NCBI GenBank assembly: GCA_964503885.1
Contig: CAZDCD010000011.1
Location: 1 to 64,000, forward strand
DNA length: 64,000 bases
Source of the DNA: CAZDCD01 sp964503885
GTDB taxonomy: Bacteria; Bacteroidota; Bacteroidia; Bacteroidales; UBA10428
Direction: 5' to 3'
The position numbers were made by a program, and so were the translations under genes. The notes beneath the pieces are model-generated. The model had not been told where the DNA came from. It worked only from the letters and a program-made list of their open reading frames with translations, and did not search any database. This document shows positions 38,982 to 47,257 of this stretch, piece after piece (the first letter of the stretch is position 1; every line of letters begins with the position of its first letter).

Positions 38982-39152
38982 TAACTTTTCTTAAAAAAAG
39001 AATTGAAATGTCTCCATGAAAAATCCTGAGCATCAATATTTTTATTTCAACCTATCTGTATTTAATGATCAATGTTCGATATCCATTGTTCCGTTCCTTT
39101 ACTATCCTGCCATTTTACAGGCCCCCTTGCTGACTTATCACAAACCATAATT

Positions 39153-40790
39153 TCAGAATCCAAAACGTTTTTTAAAAGAATATGCATCAATGATGGTAAA
39201 ATTCCTGTCAAAATTGAACGTGTGTGTTCCTTTAAGCTCAGGATCCCAGTTTGCCTCAGTTTTGGATATCAATTTTTCATGATATGATTTTTCATTCAGA
39301 ACGGTAATTTGATTCAGATTGAAAGCGCTGCCATACCTGCCAGAACAATCCTGTGATGGGCGGTAAATTTTGTTTTCATATTGAAACACCTTTCCGGCCG
39401 GCCTTGCATTCCTGGTATCGGTAACTATCGGGTTGTTCGGATGTGGTATCCAGTCGGTTGTAAACAGATCATCTGAAAAAAACAGGAACAATTCGTCATA
39501 ATTTTGAAAATTGCGGCATTCGGTTATAGCCGTAAATAACCACCATTTGTCCTTATAATGAAAGAGCGTGGTATCCCTGGCGTTGACGTTTTCTTTCAGA
39601 TTCATGACAAAACTCCATTTTACCGGAAATTCATCAGACCGATACAATTCTACAGTTCTGTTTTCCGAAGTTTCCGGTATCATGAAATAGGTGCCATCGT
39701 GTTCGAATACAAACGGATACGACAAATGGTACGGCTTTTCCAAAATCTTTTCGGAACGAATAAGATGGCCATCCTGATTGAGTACCAGCAATACAATGTA
39801 AGCTTTGTTTAATGTGTATATCAGCTCTTCTACAAATACAAATATCTCATCATCTTTGCAGATCACGAATGGATCAGCCCAGAATCTGTCTTTTGGCGGG
39901 TGAAGAATAGAATACTTGTCTGCATGATGAGGAAACGGATCGCTGTCAAACTTAAACATTAAAAACCATTTCCAGATAGCCCTGTATTTAAGTCTTCCGT
40001 ATACATACCTGAAGATTATGATCATCAGGTTTCTGAAAGCCTGAAAATTGGTTGGGGGATATAATGAAATTCCTGAAGATTCCCGATGATTTCCATCATA
40101 TCGGATTACCCTGCTATTCAGGAATTCATTGCCCGATTGGGAAAGTCCCCTGATTAACCGTGGAATGATCACCGAACCCAGTTCATTGATGTGATCCAGA
40201 TTCATTTGTATCGAATTGAAATTGGTAGGGATCCAGCCACGATGAAGAACGATCTTCTTTTCAAGAAAATTATTTGTACTGGAAATGTGTATTCCAAGCT
40301 CGGGAACCTTCTTCACCATTTCCCAATATCCGTTGGATATGAAATCAGTACTGTCTTTATTTTCAATGCCATATCTCCATATGCCAAATCTGGCTACTTT
40401 TATACCAGGTATGGCCTTTACAAACGAACTGAAATTCAGGACAATGTCAAGATTATGTTTGCTGATCTCGTGGAACAGATCATTGAATTCTTCTTGTTGT
40501 TTTTCCTGTGATGAAGGAACAGCAATTGCAGGTTTTCCGTTCAACAAACCTGAAGCATTCATGATGTTGCTATACTTAGCAATTCTGCGGAAGAGATACT
40601 TGTCTGTTTTTTCATGAAGCCTGTACAGGAATGAATATTTTTTATTTTTTTCTCCGGCTCCCATATGGGTATATACAACAAGCTTAATTAGCGCAAATTC
40701 AGCATTTTCAATTGTTTCAAGGATATTAAAAATCCATAATGGCAGGTATTCGCGATCCAGCAGCAATCCGACAGTTATTTTGTCCTTCAT
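39153..40790 (-). CDS. Formyltransferase-like / GINT1-like beta-propeller fusion
   Basis: 545 residues in two parts. Residues 1-225 resemble the formyltransferase fold (KITVGLLLDREYLPLWIFN, DIVLNFSSF, VARFGIWRYG, ELGIHISSTNNFLEKKIVL). Where active relatives have a His-bearing HHGD/HPSLLP motif, this protein has GIWRYGIENKDS, so transfer of a formyl group is doubtful. Residues about 290-545 match the N-terminal propeller domain of glucosamine inositolphosphorylceramide transferase (RFWADPFVI, HLSYPFVFEHDGTYFMIPE, DTTLFHYKDKWWLFTA, RNARPAGKVF), a fold shared with sugar-binding five-bladed propellers. A role in adding or recognising a glycan in this locus is likely, but the reaction is unknown. 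No signal peptide, so cytoplasmic. Confidence 0.75.
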   Translation of the reverse strand: MKDKITVGLLLDREYLPLWIFNILETIENAEFALIKLVVYTHMGAGEKNKKYSFLYRLHEKTDKYLFRRIAKYSNIMNASGLLNGKPAIAVPSSQEKQQEEFNDLFHEISKHNLDIVLNFSSFVKAIPGIKVARFGIWRYGIENKDSTDFISNGYWEMVKKVPELGIHISSTNNFLEKKIVLHRGWIPTNFNSIQMNLDHINELGSVIIPRLIRGLSQSGNEFLNSRVIRYDGNHRESSGISLYPPTNFQAFRNLMIIIFRYVYGRLKYRAIWKWFLMFKFDSDPFPHHADKYSILHPPKDRFWADPFVICKDDEIFVFVEELIYTLNKAYIVLLVLNQDGHLIRSEKILEKPYHLSYPFVFEHDGTYFMIPETSENRTVELYRSDEFPVKWSFVMNLKENVNARDTTLFHYKDKWWLFTAITECRNFQNYDELFLFFSDDLFTTDWIPHPNNPIVTDTRNARPAGKVFQYENKIYRPSQDCSGRYGSAFNLNQITVLNEKSYHEKLISKTEANWDPELKGTHTFNFDRNFTIIDAYSFKKRFGF

Positions 40791-40883
40791 TTTAAACAGG
40801 CAATAAAAATGGTGTGAATTATAGGATCCATATGTTATCCGGCCCTATGATCACCGGATAAGCAGAAAATATGAAAAGCTTGA

Positions 40884-42047
40884 TTATTTTAATATCTCTT
40901 TGATAGTCTGGCAGATATAGTTCAGCTCCGAGATGGTTAAATCGGGATAGATCGGCAGGGATACCGTTCCGTTCCATATCTTTTCTGAATTTGGGAAATC
41001 TTTTGCCCTTAAATGATAAGCTTCCCTGTAATACGTCATACGGTGCAGCGGTTTGTAATGTACCGAAGTGCCGATCCCTTTTTTTGTCATCAACTCTACA
41101 AATTTATTTCGCCTGACCGGAGATTCGGGCCTGATAATGATGGGAAAGAGATGCCATGAATGATCTTCAAGAGGCCCTGAACAAGCCGGGAGATCGATAA
41201 CAGGCACATTTTCCAGTTCCTGATAATAATACTCCGCACACCGTTGCCGTTGTTGCCTGAAAAAATCAGCCTTTTCCAGTTGTGCCAAACCTATTGCAGC
41301 ATTAATATCGGGCATATTATATTTAAATCCGGGGGCTACCACATCATATTCCCATGAGGATGAACCATTAGTAAATCTTGACCATATGTCTCGGTCTATA
41401 CCATGCAAACGCATTATTTTTGCCCTCTTAAACAGCTCTTCATCATTTGTAACAAACATCCCGCCTTCGCCGGTTGTGATCGTTTTATTGGCATAAAAGC
41501 TAAAACAGGTGATGTCGCCAAATGTACCGATAAACCGGTCGCCAAGCTTTGCCGGGAATGCATGGGCTGCATCTTCAATTATACTGATATTGTTTTCATG
41601 GCATATCTCCATAATTCCACCATCTCCGGGAGCCGTCATAATTGCAGGTTGTCCTCCGTAATGAACCGGTATAACTGCCTTGATACCGGGGTTTTTATAG
41701 ATCACTTTTTTAAGGATAGCTGGTGAGATAAGGCATGATCCATACTCCACATCAGAAAATACCGGATGGCCTCCCATATACCTGACAACCTCGGCTGATG
41801 CCGTGAATGTCATTGAGGGTATCACTACCTTATCACCTTCACGTATTCCAATGGCTTCAACTGCAAGGTGCAGTGCAGCAGTACAGGAATTTACGGCACA
41901 GGCATATTTTGCACCCACAAATTCCGCAAATAGTTTTTCAAAGAGGAGCGTCTTGGAAGAAGTAGTTAACCACCCGCTGTCCAATACCTCCTGCAAATAA
42001 GTTGATTCATTGCCTGCTTTCGGAATTTTCGAAAAAGGGATATTCAT
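40884..42047 (-). CDS. DegT/DnrJ/EryC1 sugar aminotransferase
   Basis: 387 residues, a normal-length PLP-dependent nucleotide-sugar aminotransferase. The internal aldimine Lys is Lys188 in CFSFYANKTITTGEGG; Asp159 of SIIEDAAHAF pairs with the pyridine nitrogen; DSGWLTTSSKT and SCTAALHLA are family signatures, and the C-terminal WHLFPI and GTSVHYKPLH complete the active site. With the CapD/PglF-like dehydratase it should make a UDP-4-amino-4,6-dideoxy-HexNAc (bacillosamine pathway or an epimer; inference). Confidence 0.93.
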   Translation of the reverse strand: MNIPFSKIPKAGNESTYLQEVLDSGWLTTSSKTLLFEKLFAEFVGAKYACAVNSCTAALHLAVEAIGIREGDKVVIPSMTFTASAEVVRYMGGHPVFSDVEYGSCLISPAILKKVIYKNPGIKAVIPVHYGGQPAIMTAPGDGGIMEICHENNISIIEDAAHAFPAKLGDRFIGTFGDITCFSFYANKTITTGEGGMFVTNDEELFKRAKIMRLHGIDRDIWSRFTNGSSSWEYDVVAPGFKYNMPDINAAIGLAQLEKADFFRQQRQRCAEYYYQELENVPVIDLPACSGPLEDHSWHLFPIIIRPESPVRRNKFVELMTKKGIGTSVHYKPLHRMTYYREAYHLRAKDFPNSEKIWNGTVSLPIYPDLTISELNYICQTIKEILK

Positions 42048-42104
42048 TCGTTAACGTTTCCTTTTGGGGGATGGAGTAAATGGCAGAACGGTGGTTAAAA
42101 GATC

Positions 42105-42746
42105 TCAGGCGAATACATTATTTAAACCAAACGACTTCTCATCAAGCTCCCTGATATACCTGTTCATTCTCCTCCCACCTGTTTTTTCGATTGTATCATA
42201 CAACATGAATCCGTTCTTCATGTAAAACTGGTTTACCGAATCGTTCCCAATTTTATCGGTGGTTAAATAAACCTGGCCATACCCTCTTTGATATACAGCC
42301 TTGCAAAATGCATTTATCAGATACGTTCCAATGCCCTTTGATGCCACAGAAGGATCCACACCAATGGAACTCAATTGTGCAGCATAAAGATGGCCCTTGG
42401 GATAGTCGCCCCCGGAAAAAAGTGCGGTAATTAATTTTTTCATCAGAAAAAACGGGCGTTTATGATATGACCTTATGGAATAGTAAACTAAGATGAAACC
42501 CAACGGGATCAACATTCTTAATATAAACAGATCCGGTTCAAGATTGCCTACAGCAAATCCTTCAATCATGTTATCAACTTCAGCAACCTTGCATATTGAA
42601 TAACTATCTATGAGAAAGTGTTTGTATAATTTAAATAAAAATCTTGCTCCTAAATGGGTAAGAAAGAAACCCTGGAATGCCTTAATATGAATCTGAACCA
42701 CTTGCTTCAGATCATAACTGTCCATATTCCTGATGAGAATATTCAA
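42105..42746 (-). CDS. GNAT N-acetyltransferase
   Basis: 213 residues with the GNAT acetyl-CoA loop SSIGVDPSVASKGIGTYLINAF and a C-terminal NQFYMKNGFMLYD. A central hydrophobic insertion (LRMLIPLGFILVYYSIRSY) suggests membrane contact. The start is TTG at 42746 because the first strand (ILIRNMDSYDLKQV) would be lost at the next ATG (42725). It sits just after the aminotransferase gene, so it is the prime candidate for N-acetylating the new 4-amino group; the LbH enzymes are alternatives. Confidence 0.8.
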   Translation of the reverse strand: MNILIRNMDSYDLKQVVQIHIKAFQGFFLTHLGARFLFKLYKHFLIDSYSICKVAEVDNMIEGFAVGNLEPDLFILRMLIPLGFILVYYSIRSYHKRPFFLMKKLITALFSGGDYPKGHLYAAQLSSIGVDPSVASKGIGTYLINAFCKAVYQRGYGQVYLTTDKIGNDSVNQFYMKNGFMLYDTIEKTGGRRMNRYIRELDEKSFGLNNVFA

Positions 42747-42875
42747 ATTGGGCTCACATTAAAAGATACTTTAAACCGTTAGTTACCAGTAACAAATCCG
42801 GCATAAAGATAATAGGTTTCCCTGAATCTTACTAACATTTAACAAACGATTTTGTTTTGCCTGCAAATATTAGTG

Positions 42876-44087
42876 TTACACCTCATTTTGATAAATAATA
42901 TTTACCAATCTTGACAGATTGTCCTTCTTTGAAAAGTGCTTCTCCGCATATTCAAAACCTTTCCTTCCATAGATGTTCAGTTCTTTCTTATGGATAAAAC
43001 AGGCCGATTGCATGCTTTTAGCCAGGGCTCCAATATCATCCGGGGCAATAACCCAGCCACATCCGGCTTCTTTAATTGTATCTGCCGTATCGCTGTCATC
43101 ATCTACACAGGCAATTACAGGTTTGCCTGAAAACAGGTATGCCGGTAATTTTGAAGGTACCGAACTCGAAGCGGCTCCCGGCTTTACTGCCAGCAGCAAA
43201 ATATCTGCATTATCTTGTATTTCAGGGACTTTACCGGCTGGAACATCCCAAAATTCAATCTGACCTGAATTAAAACGGTTGGCAATTGCAATGCACTCCT
43301 CTTTCCTGGAACCATTCCCCGCTATGACCAGTCGTGCATCATAAAGCTCAGAACTTATGAAACCCCTGATCAGAAAATCCACTCTGGATACAGGTCCGAT
43401 ATTCCCCAGGTACATGAATGTGAATGGTTGATTACCTGCTAGTTCATTTTTTATAGTCTTTTTCAACTTGCCCTGGCTAATGAATTCATGTTCATCCTGC
43501 CAGTTCCTGATCACATCGATTTTTCCGGAAGAAATGCTTCGTGTTTCAGCCAACATATTTTTCATCCTATCTGAAACCACGACTATTGCTGATGATTTTC
43601 TCAAAGTATACCTGTCTATTGGCCTCAAAATGATATTGATAATCCCCTTAAAGAGGGGTATTTTGGTCGACAGTGATTCAGGATAGACATCCTGTACATG
43701 CACAACCGAAGGAATGGAATATTTTCTTGCAGCCTTGACGATTAAGCTTTGGGCGAATAATGGCCAAACATTCATGTAAATACAGGCAATTTCAGAATGT
43801 TTACTTTTGATATATCGCGATGCCTGCCGGCCAAAACTATAACTCTCCCTGAATCTCCCGAAAAATTTTGACCCGGAACAGGTATAGGAATTCAGTATAA
43901 TCTGTTCAAACGCATCTTTTTTCCTGGGATTTTTATCAAAAAAAAATCCGTGCGGGCGGGTCGGTTTTGGGGTCACCACCTTTACAATGTGGGTTTCAGA
44001 CAATACCAGTGCCAGATCATGCGCGATGGCAGCCGATACTACAGGTTCCGGGGGAAAAAGTGCCGATATCACCAAAATCATCCTCAT
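42876..44087 (-). CDS. GT4 glycosyltransferase (tandem paralog 1)
   Basis: 403 residues, two Rossmann domains. N-terminal ISALFPPEPVVSAAIAHDLA; C-terminal domain with FMYLGNIGPVSRVDFLIRGF, LVIAGNGSRKEE and the nucleotide-sugar site DILLLAVKPGAASSSVPSKLPAYLFSGKPVIA. The usual E-x7-E reads PGAASSSVPSKLPAYL, as in WbuB-like enzymes. It is closely similar throughout to the product of 45977-47194, with matching motifs in register, so the two arose by duplication. It uses a membrane polyprenyl-linked acceptor (inference). Confidence 0.9.
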   Translation of the reverse strand: MRMILVISALFPPEPVVSAAIAHDLALVLSETHIVKVVTPKPTRPHGFFFDKNPRKKDAFEQIILNSYTCSGSKFFGRFRESYSFGRQASRYIKSKHSEIACIYMNVWPLFAQSLIVKAARKYSIPSVVHVQDVYPESLSTKIPLFKGIINIILRPIDRYTLRKSSAIVVVSDRMKNMLAETRSISSGKIDVIRNWQDEHEFISQGKLKKTIKNELAGNQPFTFMYLGNIGPVSRVDFLIRGFISSELYDARLVIAGNGSRKEECIAIANRFNSGQIEFWDVPAGKVPEIQDNADILLLAVKPGAASSSVPSKLPAYLFSGKPVIACVDDDSDTADTIKEAGCGWVIAPDDIGALAKSMQSACFIHKKELNIYGRKGFEYAEKHFSKKDNLSRLVNIIYQNEV

Positions 44088-44154
44088 TGCATTGTTTCTG
44101 TCTGGCTGTTATTATGCAGAAAAATAATGAACAACATATCATACCAGCCCCTGG

Positions 44155-44754
44155 TTACTTTATCGGTCTTTTGAAAATATGTTTTATGGTGTTAATGATC
44201 AATTTCAAATCTCCTAATAAAGTATGTTTGGTTACATAATCTTCGTAAAGCGCAAGTTTTCTTGGAAGTATTACCTCCCTGTAGGTTTTCCCGGGATCGT
44301 CGGAGTTTGCCAGCAATTCCTCTTCATACCGGTATTCAATCGAGGCATTATCAGTAATACCGGGCTTTACCGATAGAACTTTCTGCCATCTTTCGGGATA
44401 AACATCCACCCATTTTTGAACTTCCGGACGCGGCCCGACCAGTGACATATCACCCTTTAAAACATTCAGCAACTGGGGCAATTCATCCAGTTTTGTTTTT
44501 CTCAATACCTTGCCTGTTCTTGTAATTCTTGAAGAATCACCTGGTATAAATATTCCTCTACCTGCTCCTTCTGTTGGACTCATTGATCTGAACTTAAAGA
44601 GCATAAATGGTTTTCCGTTTCTGCCAATCCGTTCCTGCCTGAAGAAAACAGCTCCTCTGTCGTCAAGTTTGATTGCAAACCCGATCAGAATGAATAGAGG
44701 AGTTAACACCATCAATCCGATCAATGCAAAGATTACATCAAAAAATTTTTTCAT
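44155..44754 (-). CDS. PglC-like phosphoglycosyl transferase
   Basis: 199 residues, the minimal monotopic type. Re-entrant helix at the N-terminus (FDVIFALIGLMVLTPLFILIGFAIKLDD), then FFRQERIGRNGKPFMLFKFRSM, the catalytic Asp90-Glu91 dyad in KLDELPQLLNVLKGDMSLVGPRPEV and KPGITDNASIEYR. It transfers a phospho-sugar from a UDP-sugar to undecaprenyl phosphate, starting the repeat unit. Size and motifs resemble PglC, whose substrate is UDP-diacetylbacillosamine, in line with the dehydratase and aminotransferase nearby. Confidence 0.94.
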   Translation of the reverse strand: MKKFFDVIFALIGLMVLTPLFILIGFAIKLDDRGAVFFRQERIGRNGKPFMLFKFRSMSPTEGAGRGIFIPGDSSRITRTGKVLRKTKLDELPQLLNVLKGDMSLVGPRPEVQKWVDVYPERWQKVLSVKPGITDNASIEYRYEEELLANSDDPGKTYREVILPRKLALYEDYVTKHTLLGDLKLIINTIKHIFKRPIK

Positions 44755-44836
44755 TGAGGGTAATCCCGTTCTGTTTGGCTGTTTGTATACTAAGTTATTT
44801 AGTTACCATTGATAGTAAGATTCATCAATTCACCTG

Positions 44837-45943
44837 TTAAGACAGTTCACCTGGAAAAGTATTCCCCCGTTTATCGGGAACAGCATAAAATTTAGCCGGT
44901 AAAAAAATATACTTTTCGAAAAAATCAAAGGTCTTCGGGAAATTTTCCCTTGATATTGAAACTTCAAAGGCCTGATAACTTTCAATCAGGTTATCCCATA
45001 GCATGAACTTTTCAACACTGCTGTCAACTAAAGATTCAATGGCCAAAGCCAACCGTACCGGATAGAAACTCATGGAACCATAGCAATACTTTCCTGCAAG
45101 ATTCGGTTGCGAATTGAAATAATGTAATGTATGTTTTTCTGACCTTTCTTTGTCTGATTTCCGTCTAAACTGGCTATAAAATAACTTTCTGAGATAGCCG
45201 TTCATTGAAAAGTACCTTACCGGTTTTTCTTCAATCGTAAATGCCTGATGCCGCCGTTTCTCGAATAGCCTGTTGAAAATCAAAAAAAAGAAATAATTAT
45301 AGGAGAAATTGTATATCAGGATATGAATAATTTTTTTCAGCGTCATTTTCTCATGTGGTAGATCTGCATAATTCTTAATTAACAGGCGACGCTCATCTTC
45401 CTTTAAATTATTATCAGGAATCAGTAATGCACCCCCTCCGGCCATTATCGGTTTCCGGATATTAAAGCTGAAAAAGGCGAAATCTGAGTAGCTGGTTTTC
45501 TCCCCGTTTTTAAGATAATCCCTTAGATCAACATGACTATTATCTTCTACAATAATCAGGCTCGGAAAATGGTTTCTGATCTCATTCAGGATAGCATCGT
45601 ACTTAAAACCAAAATAATTGATCCAAACCAGTGCATCAAGATCTTTGATCTGTAAATGCAGATAGTCGGTATATGAAAACGATAGTGGATTAATATCCAG
45701 GAGGATTACATTGTTTTCCGACTCTTCAACAGCCTGATATACAGTATAGCAGGAATAGCAAGGGACTCCGACCTTTAATTTCTTACCTGAAGTATTCCTC
45801 ATATTTGAGAACAACCATTTGAGAATTCCTCTACCTGAATTAAAGTACATAAAATGTTCAGGAAACTTCAACGTGTTAACAAAAAATAACTGCAAGAATG
45901 AATATGCAGGAATTTGTTGTATATATCTTGGAATTTTAATCAT
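44837..45943 (-). CDS. Divergent DegT-fold PLP protein with hydrophobic insertion
   Basis: 368 residues with the fold-type I PLP core of the DegT family: YFNSGRGILKWLF (cofactor phosphate loop), VEDNSHVDLR (Asp134, His137) and FFSFNIRKPIMAGGG with Lys164 in the position of the internal aldimine lysine. The second half departs from the family: a strongly hydrophobic segment at 205-226 (IIHILIYNFSYNYFFFLIF) flanked by basic residues, and none of the C-terminal DegT active-site motifs seen in the enzyme at 40884. It may act on a lipid-linked sugar at the membrane, or may have lost aminotransfer. Encoded between a PGT gene and a GT4 gene in the same operon. Confidence 0.7.
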   Translation of the reverse strand: MIKIPRYIQQIPAYSFLQLFFVNTLKFPEHFMYFNSGRGILKWLFSNMRNTSGKKLKVGVPCYSCYTVYQAVEESENNVILLDINPLSFSYTDYLHLQIKDLDALVWINYFGFKYDAILNEIRNHFPSLIIVEDNSHVDLRDYLKNGEKTSYSDFAFFSFNIRKPIMAGGGALLIPDNNLKEDERRLLIKNYADLPHEKMTLKKIIHILIYNFSYNYFFFLIFNRLFEKRRHQAFTIEEKPVRYFSMNGYLRKLFYSQFRRKSDKERSEKHTLHYFNSQPNLAGKYCYGSMSFYPVRLALAIESLVDSSVEKFMLWDNLIESYQAFEVSISRENFPKTFDFFEKYIFLPAKFYAVPDKRGNTFPGELS

Positions 45944-45976
45944 ATGATTTACGGGGATATAGCCGGTATTATAAAG

Positions 45977-47194
45977 TTACGCTCCCTCCCGGCTTATTGT
46001 CTGATGTAACAGGTTGATCATTTTCTGCAGGTTATTTTTCCTGGAAAAATTTTCCATTGCATATACGAACCCTTTCATGCCATAATCCAACAGTTCTTTT
46101 CTTGAAATGCAACAAACAAACCGGAGTGTTCTCACTAATTGATCAATATCTTCAGGAGGAACGATCCATCCGCAATTGGCATTCAGTATAGCACAAGCCG
46201 TGTCACTGTTGTTTTCCACACATGCAATTACGGGTTTTTTTGAAAACAGGTAAGCCGGAAGTTTGGAAGGTATTGAACTCATAGCGGCACCTCTTTTGAC
46301 AGGGAGGAGCATTACATCAGCCTGGGCCTGAATTTCAGGCACTTTTCCGGGAGGGACGTCCCGGAAACGAATATTGGCATGGCTATACCTTGAAGCTAAC
46401 CTAACACATTCCTCCTTCATTGACCCGGTACCTGCAATGATCAACGCTGCCCCGTTCAGGTTTGCCTGTCCGAAGCTTTTAATTATGAATTCCACACCGG
46501 CTACAGGACCGATATTTCCAAGGTACATGAAAGTGAACGGCTTATTTTCAGACTGGTCATAAGGAAATGAACCTCTGGAATTTGAGTACCGGATAAATTC
46601 ATTTTCATTCTGCCAGTTTTGAATGATACTGATTTTACCTGCTGAAATACCTCTGGTATGGATAAATGTGTTTTTCATGTTGTCTGAAACAGCAATAATC
46701 TCCGATACTTTTTTTAAAACAGCACGATCCAGCGGTAGCAACATGAGTCTGATTAGATTGCCAAATATCGGAATTTTGTTCGATAGCGATTCGGGATAAA
46801 TATCATCTGCATGGAGTACAGACGGAATGCCATATTTATTTGCCTCTTTTACGATCAGGTGCTGAGCAAGCAAAGGCCATGCATTTACATAAATTAATTC
46901 TACATCACGATGAATTTCACGGATATGCCTGGCAGCATAATTCCCGAAACTGTAACTTTCCCTCATACGGCCTGAAAGACTAGATTTGGAGCATGTGTAT
47001 GATGACACTATAATGTGTTCAAACTTTTCATTTTCGGAGTGCTCATTGTTGAATGCAAATCCAAAAGGGCGCGATGGCATTGGAGTTAATACCCTGACTT
47101 TCAGTGTCTCTGACAATGCACATACAAGATCGTAGGTGATTGAAGCCGATACAATCGGTTCTGGCGGAAAAACTGCTGAAATCACTAAGATCAT
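45977..47194 (-). CDS. GT4 glycosyltransferase (tandem paralog 2)
   Basis: 405 residues, near relative of the protein at 42876-44087: ISAVFPPEPIVSASITYDLV, PSVLHADDIYPESLSNKIPIFG, FMYLGNIGPVAGVEFIIKSF, LIIAGTGSMKEE and MLLPVKRGAAMSSIPSKLPAYLFSKKPVIA. The two genes bracket the PglC-like and DegT-like genes. Each probably adds a different residue to the repeat unit; differences such as KRGAAMSSIP against KPGAASSSVP lie at the donor pocket. Confidence 0.9.
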   Translation of the reverse strand: MILVISAVFPPEPIVSASITYDLVCALSETLKVRVLTPMPSRPFGFAFNNEHSENEKFEHIIVSSYTCSKSSLSGRMRESYSFGNYAARHIREIHRDVELIYVNAWPLLAQHLIVKEANKYGIPSVLHADDIYPESLSNKIPIFGNLIRLMLLPLDRAVLKKVSEIIAVSDNMKNTFIHTRGISAGKISIIQNWQNENEFIRYSNSRGSFPYDQSENKPFTFMYLGNIGPVAGVEFIIKSFGQANLNGAALIIAGTGSMKEECVRLASRYSHANIRFRDVPPGKVPEIQAQADVMLLPVKRGAAMSSIPSKLPAYLFSKKPVIACVENNSDTACAILNANCGWIVPPEDIDQLVRTLRFVCCISRKELLDYGMKGFVYAMENFSRKNNLQKMINLLHQTISREGA

Positions 47195-47257
47195 TTGAAT
47201 CCTGCTACTAATTGAATAACCATTTACGCAAAAAAAACATCAAAAATGCCTGTATCC

